This document shows, one piece after another, positions 24,482-30,574 of a stretch of 38,472 nt of DNA. The number at the start of each line of letters is the position of its first letter. Positions within the stretch are counted from its first letter, which is position 1. The notes beneath the pieces were generated by a model that made no database searches, was not told the DNA's origin, and saw nothing but the letters and a program-made list of their open reading frames with translations. The position numbers were made by a program, and so were the translations under genes. The stretch is from the NCBI GenBank assembly GCA_902495245.1, contig CABUWI010000014.1:1-38472 (forward strand), read 5' to 3'. The DNA comes from an uncultured Porphyromonadaceae bacterium (GTDB taxonomy: Bacteria; Bacteroidota; Bacteroidia; Bacteroidales; Muribaculaceae).

Positions 24482-25656
24482 TGCGCACTATAGTCATTAC
24501 CCCCGAAGAGCTCTTCGACGGCGAGGCCGCGGCCATATGCCGCATGCTCGACGCCGGCGCCTGGCGTGTGCACCTGCGCCACCCCGGAGCCACGTCGGCG
24601 CAGATGGCCGCAATCCTTCAGGCCATACCGGCCGATTTGCGGAGCCGGCTGAGCCTCCACGACCGCTTTGAGCTTGCCGTGCCTATGGGCGTCGGCGGTG
24701 TGCATCTGAACAGCCGCAATCCTCAGGCGCCTGCGGGCTTTACGGGCCTGGTGAGCCGTTCGTGCCACAGCATTGCCGAGCTCGCCATGTATCCCGATGC
24801 AGACTATCTGTTCCTCAGCCCTGTCTTTGACAGCATCTCCAAGGTCGGCTACACTGCGCATTTCAGTGCCGACGAGCTTTCTGCGGCTACTCTCGGCCGC
24901 AGGGTGTTCGCCCTCGGCGGCGTGAGGCCGCGCCGGTTTGCCGAGCTCGAAAGGCTCGGCTTCGGTGGCGCAGTCATGCTCGGTGCGGCGTGGTGTCCGT
25001 TCAGCCTCGCCGATTTCCGTCTGCAATATATCACTCCCGCGGCCGACAGTGTCGCCGAGCTTGCCGCCGGCGTGGAGAAGGCCCTGACTGGCGGCTGCCG
25101 CTGGGTACAGCTGCGCATGAAAGATGCCGCCGCTGCCGACGTCATTGCCGCCGCCGAGTCAATCGCCCCTCTTTGCCGCCACCATGACGCTGTCTTTCTG
25201 CTCGACGACCGCGTGGAGCTGGTGCAGGCTGTCGGTGCCGACGGTGTGCATGTCGGGCAGAACGACATGCCGGTGGCCGACGTGCGCCGCGCCCTCGGGC
25301 CCGGTTACATCGTGGGCGCTACGGCCAACACCCTTGCCGACATGACCGCGGCCGCCGCGGCCGGTGCCGACTATATCGGTCTCGGCCCATATCGCTTCAC
25401 CACCACCAAAAAGAACCTCAAGCCGACTCTCGGCGCCGAGGGCTACCGGCGACTGATGGACGGAGCGTGGGCGGCGGGGGTGCGGATTCCCGTGGTGGCC
25501 ATCGGCGGCATCGAGCCTGCCGACGTCGCCGCGATTGCCCCTTCGGGGGTGGCCGGTGTCGCCGTTTCGGGCGCGATTGCCACCGCCCCCTCTCCGTCGG
25601 CGAAAACAAATGAATTCATCAACCAACTCAACACATATTTATCATGCAAAAACTGA
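24481..25656 (+). CDS. thiE: TenI-ThiE fusion: thiazole tautomerase plus thiamin-phosphate synthase
   Basis: A single 391-residue frame holds two related TIM-barrel domains. The first (about 1-178) looks like Bacteroidales TenI: VHLRHPGATSAQM, LHDRFELAVPMGVGGVHLNSR, SCHSIAEL, YLFLSPVFDSISKVGY, FALGGV. TenI aromatises the ThiG product. The second (about 185-391) is canonical ThiE, joining carboxythiazole phosphate with HMP-PP: VQLRMKDA, LDDRVELVQAVGADGVHVGQ, VGATANT, GLGPYRFTTTKKN, PVVAIGGI. Start at 24481 (MRTIVITP) overlaps the thiS stop; an ATG 12 bases upstream is less likely. The 3' end overlaps thiG by 13 bases. ThiE and TenI are usually separate proteins, so this is a fusion. Confidence 0.92.
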   Translation: MRTIVITPEELFDGEAAAICRMLDAGAWRVHLRHPGATSAQMAAILQAIPADLRSRLSLHDRFELAVPMGVGGVHLNSRNPQAPAGFTGLVSRSCHSIAELAMYPDADYLFLSPVFDSISKVGYTAHFSADELSAATLGRRVFALGGVRPRRFAELERLGFGGAVMLGAAWCPFSLADFRLQYITPAADSVAELAAGVEKALTGGCRWVQLRMKDAAAADVIAAAESIAPLCRHHDAVFLLDDRVELVQAVGADGVHVGQNDMPVADVRRALGPGYIVGATANTLADMTAAAAAGADYIGLGPYRFTTTKKNLKPTLGAEGYRRLMDGAWAAGVRIPVVAIGGIEPADVAAIAPSGVAGVAVSGAIATAPSPSAKTNEFINQLNTYLSCKN

Positions 25657-26417
25657 TACTTGGCGGACGCGAATTCAATTCGCGCCTGTTTGTGGGCACG
25701 GGCAAGTTCCGCTCGAACGAGCTTATGGAGCAGGCCATCAAGGCCTCGGGCTCGGAAATGGTAACCGTGGCTCTAAAGCGCGTCGACGTGAGCGACCCCG
25801 CAGCCGACGACATGCTCCACCACATCACTTCCGACTCCGGCATTCAGCTGCTGCCCAACACCTCCGGCGCGCGCAATGCGGCCGAGGCCGTGCTTGCCGC
25901 TCAGCTTGCCCGCGAGGCGTTCGGCACGAATTTCATCAAGCTCGAAATTCACCCCGACCCGAAATATCTCATGCCCGACCCCGTCGAGACCCTTGCCGCC
26001 GCAACCGAGCTGGCCCGCGACGGCTTCGTCGTGCTGCCCTACATTCAGGCCGACCCAGTTCTGTGCAAGCGCCTTGAAGATGCCGGCGCCGCGGCCGTGA
26101 TGCCTCTCGCCGCGCCCATCGGCACGAATCTCGGCCTCGTTACCCGCAGGCTTATCGAGATTATCATTGCCGAAAGCCGCGTGCCCGTGGTGGTCGATGC
26201 CGGCCTGGGCGCTCCCTCTCATGCCGCCGCGGCCATGGAGATGGGTGCCGACGCCGTGCTGGTCAACACCGCCATTGCCGTCGCCGCCGACCCCGTGGCC
26301 ATGGCCCGCGCCTTTGCCCTGGCCACCGAAGCCGGCCGCATGGCTTTCGAGGCCGGTCTCGGCGCTCCCGTTTTCCGCGCGCAGGCCAGCAGCCCGCTCA
26401 CCTCATTCCTTGACTGA
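25644..26417 (+). CDS. thiG: Thiazole synthase ThiG
   Basis: The 257-residue TIM-barrel enzyme forms the thiazole phosphate ring from deoxyxylulose phosphate, dehydroglycine and ThiS-thiocarboxylate. Motifs: LFVGTGKFRSNELMEQAI, MVTVALKRVD (with the imine-forming Lys), LLPNTSGARNAAEAV, FIKLEIHPDPKYLMPDP (split over the motif), MPLAAPIGTNLG, VVDAGLGAPSHAA and ADAVLVNTAIA. Length is normal. The start overlaps the previous gene; the gap to thiH is 1 base. Confidence 0.96.
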   Translation: MQKLILGGREFNSRLFVGTGKFRSNELMEQAIKASGSEMVTVALKRVDVSDPAADDMLHHITSDSGIQLLPNTSGARNAAEAVLAAQLAREAFGTNFIKLEIHPDPKYLMPDPVETLAAATELARDGFVVLPYIQADPVLCKRLEDAGAAAVMPLAAPIGTNLGLVTRRLIEIIIAESRVPVVVDAGLGAPSHAAAAMEMGADAVLVNTAIAVAADPVAMARAFALATEAGRMAFEAGLGAPVFRAQASSPLTSFLD

Positions 26418-26418
26418 C

Positions 26419-27528
26419 ATGTTTTCTGACGAAATAAAGAAATATTCCTGGGCCGACACCACGGCGGCCATCGCCGCCAAGACGGCCGCCGACGTCGAGC
26501 GCGCTCTGGTGAAGCGTCAGCTTGACGACGACGACTTCATGGCTCTGATTTCGCCGGCCGCCGCGCCCTATCTCGAATACATGGCGCAGCGCGCCCGGCA
26601 GCTCACTCAGCAGCGTTTCGGCAAGGTCATTTCGATGTATATTCCTCTCTACGTGTCGAACGCCTGCACCAATTCGTGCGTCTACTGCGGTTTCAATATC
26701 CACAACAAGTTTCCGCGCCTCACGCTGACTCCCGACCAGATCAAGGCCGAGTGCGAGGCCATTCGTCGTCTGGGGCCGTTTGAGAATCTGCTCATCGTAA
26801 CGGGCGAACACCCTCAGAAGGCCGGCGTCGACTATCTGGCGCAGACCCTCGACATCTGCCGCCCCTATTTCAACAACCTCACAATCGAGGTTATGCCCCT
26901 TGCCGCCGCCGACTACGAACGCCTGACCCGCCACGGCCTCAATGGCGTTGTCTGCTTTCAGGAGACCTATAACGGCGCCCGCTACGGCGTCTATCACCCC
27001 GCCGGCATGAAGGCGAACTATCAGTGGCGTCTCGACGGGTTTGACCGCATGGGGCAGGCCGGTGTCCACAAAATCGGCATGGGCGTCCTAATCGGTCTCG
27101 AAGACTGGCGCACCGATGTGACGATGATGGCGCGCCACTTGCGCTATCTTCGCCGCAACTACTGGCAGACGCGTTTCAGCGTCAACTTTCCGCGCATGCG
27201 CCCCTCCGAGGGCCATTTTCAGCCCAACGTCGTGATGTCCGACCGAGAGCTTGCGCAGGTTACGTGGGCCTTCCGCCTCTTCGACAACGATGTTGACATC
27301 TCCTATTCCACCCGCGAGCGCCCCGAGTTCCGCAACCGCATGGCCACTCTCGGCGTTACCTCCATGAGCGCCGGCTCGAAGACCGACCCGGGAGGCTATG
27401 CCGTGTGCCCGCAGTCGCTCGAGCAGTTTGCCGTCAGCGACGAGCGCTCGCCCCGCGAGGTGGCCGACGCTATCCGGGCAGAGGGCTACGAGGTGGTGTG
27501 GAAAGACTGGGATAAAATCTACGACTGA
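26419..27528 (+). CDS. thiH: Radical-SAM tyrosine lyase ThiH
   Basis: The 369-residue enzyme cleaves tyrosine to dehydroglycine and p-cresol, supplying the thiazole glycine in anaerobes. The radical-SAM cluster CTNSCVYC (C-x3-C-x2-C) is at about residues 82-89, preceded by YIPLYVSNA. Further family motifs: LLIVTGEHPQKAGVDYL, IEVMPL, VVCFQETYN, HPAGMKANYQWRLDGFDRMGQAG (split) and GVLIGLEDWR. Start MFSDEIKKY follows thiG directly. Its stop overlaps the next start by one base (TGATG). Confidence 0.95.
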   Translation: MFSDEIKKYSWADTTAAIAAKTAADVERALVKRQLDDDDFMALISPAAAPYLEYMAQRARQLTQQRFGKVISMYIPLYVSNACTNSCVYCGFNIHNKFPRLTLTPDQIKAECEAIRRLGPFENLLIVTGEHPQKAGVDYLAQTLDICRPYFNNLTIEVMPLAAADYERLTRHGLNGVVCFQETYNGARYGVYHPAGMKANYQWRLDGFDRMGQAGVHKIGMGVLIGLEDWRTDVTMMARHLRYLRRNYWQTRFSVNFPRMRPSEGHFQPNVVMSDRELAQVTWAFRLFDNDVDISYSTRERPEFRNRMATLGVTSMSAGSKTDPGGYAVCPQSLEQFAVSDERSPREVADAIRAEGYEVVWKDWDKIYD

Positions 27529-28217
27529 TGCTGTCCGAGCGCTTTTCACGCCAGATAATGCTCCCCGAGGTGGGTCCCGAGGGTCAGCGGCTCATCGGCG
27601 AGGCCTCGGTGCTCATCGTGGGGCTCGGCGGCCTCGGCTGCCCCGTCGGGCTTTATCTTGCCGGCGCGGGGGTGGGGCGCCTGGGGCTGTGCGATGCCGA
27701 CACGGTGTCGTTGAGCAACCTCCAGCGCCAGACGCTCTATGACCGCACCATGACCGGAATGCCAAAGACCGAGGCCGCCTTGCGGCGCCTGCGGGCGCTG
27801 TCGCCCGAAACGGAGTTCGACCTCTGGCCCGAGGGGCTGACCGATGCCTCGGCCGTCGACATCATCGGCCGATATGACATCGTTGTGGACTGCTGCGACA
27901 ACTATGCCACCCGCTATCGCATCGACGACGCCTGCCGCGACCTCGGCAAGCCGTGGGTCCACGGCGCCCTCGGCGAGTTCACCGGTCAGGTCTGCGTCTT
28001 CACCCCCGGCGCCCCCGGCTATGCCGACCTCTATCCCGAGCGCCACGCGCTCGGCGCGCTCCCCGCCGCCCGAGGCGGCGTGCTCGGCGCAGTGCCAGGC
28101 GTGGTCGGCTCTCTTCAGGCCGCCGAAGTCTTGAAACTGATAATCGGCATGCCTTCGCTCGAGGGTATGCTCACAATCGACCTCCGTTCAATGGAGTTCA
28201 ATAACATTAAATTCTGA
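27528..28217 (+). CDS. ThiF/MoeB/HesA-family adenylyltransferase lacking the usual cysteines
   Basis: The 229-residue E1-like protein should adenylate the ThiS C-terminus. N-terminus RFSRQIMLPEVG and nucleotide-binding LIVGLGGLGCPVGLYLAGAGVG (split over the motif), CDADTVSLSNLQRQTLY and VVDCCDNYATRY are all typical. At the positions of the first ThiF/MoeB zinc CxxC it reads GYADLYPE, and it ends about 20 residues short of E. coli ThiF without the second CxxC. The residue region of E. coli ThiF Cys184 reads AARGGV. So zinc binding and the ThiF-ThiS disulfide route appear absent. I assign it to ThiF by context, not by a specific motif. Confidence 0.85.
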   Translation: MLSERFSRQIMLPEVGPEGQRLIGEASVLIVGLGGLGCPVGLYLAGAGVGRLGLCDADTVSLSNLQRQTLYDRTMTGMPKTEAALRRLRALSPETEFDLWPEGLTDASAVDIIGRYDIVVDCCDNYATRYRIDDACRDLGKPWVHGALGEFTGQVCVFTPGAPGYADLYPERHALGALPAARGGVLGAVPGVVGSLQAAEVLKLIIGMPSLEGMLTIDLRSMEFNNIKF

Positions 28218-28220
28218 CAC

Positions 28221-28919
28221 ATGCAACATTTCGACGAATATGCAAGCCTCTACGATGCCTGGTTCATGGAAAACGGCAACGTGCTTCTGAGCGAGGCTCG
28301 CCTTGTGGCCCTCACTCTGCGCGGGGCCCGCAACATCTTGTCCGTTGGCTGCGGCAGCGGCCTTTTCGAGGCTTTGCTGGCCAAAGAGTTCGGAATCACC
28401 ATCACCGACGGCATCGAGCCTTCCACAGGCATGGCCGACATTGCGCGCCGACGCGGCCTCGACGTAACCATAGCCACGGCCGAGGAGGCCGACTTCGGCT
28501 GCGGAAAGTATGACACGATTCTCTTCAACGGCACTCCGAGCTATATCACCGACCTCCGTTCTGTCGTGGCCAAGGCCTACGACGCGCTGCCCGCCGGCGG
28601 CCGCGCCGTGCTCATCGACGTGCCCAAGGAGAGCGGCTACGGAATCATGTACAATCTTGCCAAGGCGCTCGGAACGTGGAATCACCCCCTGCTGGCCGGC
28701 GTCTTCCCTCCCGACCCTTATCCCATCGAGCTGTGCAACGCCGCCAACTGGCGCACCACCGCCGAGAAGGTCGAGCTGATGCGGGAGGCCGGTTTCCGCG
28801 ACCTCGAGTCGTTCCAGACCCTCACCACTCACCCCCTGGTGTCGAACAACCGCGCCGAAGAGCCGCAGCCGGGCAGCGACAGGGGCGACTATGTGGCCGT
28901 AATAGGCTATAAGCGATGA
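28221..28919 (+). CDS. Class I SAM-dependent methyltransferase in the thiamin operon
   Basis: The 232-residue protein shows a Rossmann methyltransferase core: motif I ILSVGCGSGLFEALL (about 39-53), acidic loop DGIEPSTGMADIARRRG, motif II KYDTILFNGTPSYI, and motif III LPAGGRAVLIDVP. The opening HFDEYASLYDAWF is common in Methyltransf_11/25 proteins. The substrate is unknown. It sits 3 bases after the thiF-like gene and overlaps tenA by 4 bases (ATGA), so it is fully embedded in the TPP-controlled operon. It is not a standard thiamin gene, which makes a role in thiamin precursor salvage or repair an inference from context only. Confidence 0.85.
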   Translation: MQHFDEYASLYDAWFMENGNVLLSEARLVALTLRGARNILSVGCGSGLFEALLAKEFGITITDGIEPSTGMADIARRRGLDVTIATAEEADFGCGKYDTILFNGTPSYITDLRSVVAKAYDALPAGGRAVLIDVPKESGYGIMYNLAKALGTWNHPLLAGVFPPDPYPIELCNAANWRTTAEKVELMREAGFRDLESFQTLTTHPLVSNNRAEEPQPGSDRGDYVAVIGYKR

Positions 28920-29560
28920 AGTGGAGCGAAGAGGCGTGGCGGCTCGCCGCGCCGGTCTATGAGAAGATTCTCGAGCTCCCCTTTGTGCGCGAGCTCGCCG
29001 AGGGCACGCTCAGCCGCGACCGCTTCACGTTCTATCTGCAACAGGACGCGATGTATATCGACAACTATTGCCGCGTGCTGGCCCACATCGCCTCGCGCCT
29101 TGCCGACAAGCGCCGTCGGGAGGACTTTCTGCGCTTCGCCCTCGACGGCGTGATGGTCGAGAAGGCGCTCCACGAGCATTATCTCGGGCCAGACGGCCTG
29201 AGCGGCGCCGTCATGTCGCCGGCGTGCATGCTCTACACGTCGTTCGAGACGGCTCAGGGCCTCGCCCCCGTCGAGGCCGAGGCGGCGGCCGTGCTGCCCT
29301 GCTTCTGGGTCTATCAGAGGGTGGGCGAGAAAATCCTTGCGACCGCCCGCCGCGACAATCCGTTCCGGCACTGGATCGAGACCTATGGCGACGAGGCTTT
29401 TGCCCGCTCGACCCGCCGGGCTGTCGAAATATGCGACGAGCTGGCCTCCGCCACGTCGCCCGACGTGCGCGCCCTCATGACCGACAATTTCATTCACGCC
29501 ACCCGCATGGAGTGGCTTTTCTGGCACAGTGCCTACAACAAAGAACAATGGCTGATATGA
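28916..29560 (+). CDS. tenA: TenA-type aminopyrimidine aminohydrolase (thiaminase II)
   Basis: The 214-residue helical protein releases HMP from degraded thiamin (aminopyrimidine salvage). Counted residues match the B. subtilis TenA active site: Asp44 in LQQDAMYIDNY, Cys129 in LPCFWVY, and Glu199 in RMEWLFW, so it is the Cys-containing (TenA_C) type. Other landmarks are FTFYLQQD and YTSFETAQGL. It overlaps the methyltransferase by 4 bases and the next gene by 4 or 13 bases. Confidence 0.93.
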   Translation: MKWSEEAWRLAAPVYEKILELPFVRELAEGTLSRDRFTFYLQQDAMYIDNYCRVLAHIASRLADKRRREDFLRFALDGVMVEKALHEHYLGPDGLSGAVMSPACMLYTSFETAQGLAPVEAEAAAVLPCFWVYQRVGEKILATARRDNPFRHWIETYGDEAFARSTRRAVEICDELASATSPDVRALMTDNFIHATRMEWLFWHSAYNKEQWLI

Positions 29561-30378
29561 AAAAGAATACCTACCGCCGCGCCCTTAGCATCGCCGGCAG
29601 CGACCCCAGCGGCGGCGCCGGCCTGCAGGCCGACCTCAAGACCTTTTCGGCCCTCGGCTGCTACGGCATGACGGCCGTCGTGGCCGTCGTTGACGAAAAT
29701 ACCGTGGGCGTTACCGGCGTCCACCCGATTCCCGTCGATTTCGTCAAGGGGCAGATTCGCTCCTGCCTCGACGACATCGGCGCCGACGCCGTGAAAATCG
29801 GCATGCTCCATTCGTCGGAGCTCATCGTCGCCGTGCGCGACACCCTCGCGCCCTACGGCATTGCCAACGTGGTGCTCGACCCCGTCATGGTGGCCACCTC
29901 GGGCGACCCTCTGCTCCGCGCCGATGCCGTCGACACTCTCCGCTCGGTGCTCATTCCCGCCGTCAGGGTGATAACGCCCAACATTCCCGAGGCCGAGATT
30001 CTGCTCGGCGAGAAGATTGCGGGCACCGACGCGCTGCCCGACGCCGCGCGCGAGCTCTCGCAGGGCGGCCGCGTGTCGGTGCTGCTCAAGGCCGGCCATC
30101 TCGACGACAGCGACGAAGTGGCCGACGTCTTCTTCAACGCTGAAACGGGCCGCACGACCATTCACCGCTCGCCGCGCCTCGCCACGGTCAACACCCACGG
30201 CACCGGCTGCACCCTCTCGTCGGCCGTGGCAGCCTGTCTGGCCCGCGGCCTCGGCCTCGACGAAGCCGTAGCCGCCGCCAAGTCCTACATCAGCGGCGCC
30301 ATCGCCTCGGGCGCGACCTACGCCATCGGCCACGGCCACGGCCCCGTCAACCACTTCCACAACCTCTGGAAGAATTAA
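29557..30378 (+). CDS. thiD: HMP/HMP-phosphate kinase ThiD
   Basis: The 273-residue ribokinase-fold enzyme phosphorylates HMP and then HMP-P to the pyrophosphate used by ThiE. Motifs: LSIAGSDPSGGAGLQADLKTFSALG (split over the N-terminus), VKIGMLHSSELI, VLDPVMVATSGDPLL, TPNIPEAEILLG, LLKAGHL and the catalytic loop THGTGCTLSSAVAA. The ATG at 29557 overlaps the tenA stop (ATGA); the ATG at 29548 (MADMKKN) is an alternative. It is the last gene of the operon; its end KN-stop runs into heptamer-like sequence. Confidence 0.94.
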   Translation: MKKNTYRRALSIAGSDPSGGAGLQADLKTFSALGCYGMTAVVAVVDENTVGVTGVHPIPVDFVKGQIRSCLDDIGADAVKIGMLHSSELIVAVRDTLAPYGIANVVLDPVMVATSGDPLLRADAVDTLRSVLIPAVRVITPNIPEAEILLGEKIAGTDALPDAARELSQGGRVSVLLKAGHLDDSDEVADVFFNAETGRTTIHRSPRLATVNTHGTGCTLSSAVAACLARGLGLDEAVAAAKSYISGAIASGATYAIGHGHGPVNHFHNLWKN

Positions 30379-30383
30379 AGGGG

Positions 30384-30425
30384 AGTTAAAAGTTAAAAGT
30401 TAAAAGTTAAGAGTTAAGAGTTATA
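30384..30425 (+). repeat. Heptamer array, left arm (6 units)
   Basis: AGTTAAA x3, AGTTAAG x2, AGTTATA directly downstream of thiD. It faces the inverted array at 30449-30574, separated by about 23 bases. Confidence 0.9.
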
Positions 30426-30448
30426 AGTTCCGGTCAACCTTAATCCCC

Positions 30449-30574
30449 AATTCTTAACTCCTAACTCCTAACTCCTAACCCTTAACCCTTAACTCCTAAC
30501 ACCTAACCCTTAACACCTAACCCTTAACCCTTAACCCTTAACCCTTAACTCTTAACCCTTAATTCTTAATTCCC
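30449..30574 (-). repeat. Heptamer array, right arm (18 units)
   Basis: Eighteen 7-bp units in unbroken register, mostly AACCCTT, AACTCCT and AACACCT, with AATTCTT or AATTCCC at the edges. It extends into the 3' end of the convergent minus-strand gene, supplying its last codons and stop. With the left arm it can form a long imperfect hairpin between thiD and that gene. Confidence 0.93.

Noticed and set aside
30449..30574. CRISPR array or chromosome-end telomere
   Set aside because: Units are 7 bp with no spacers, and genes continue on both sides, so it is neither a CRISPR nor a replicon end.
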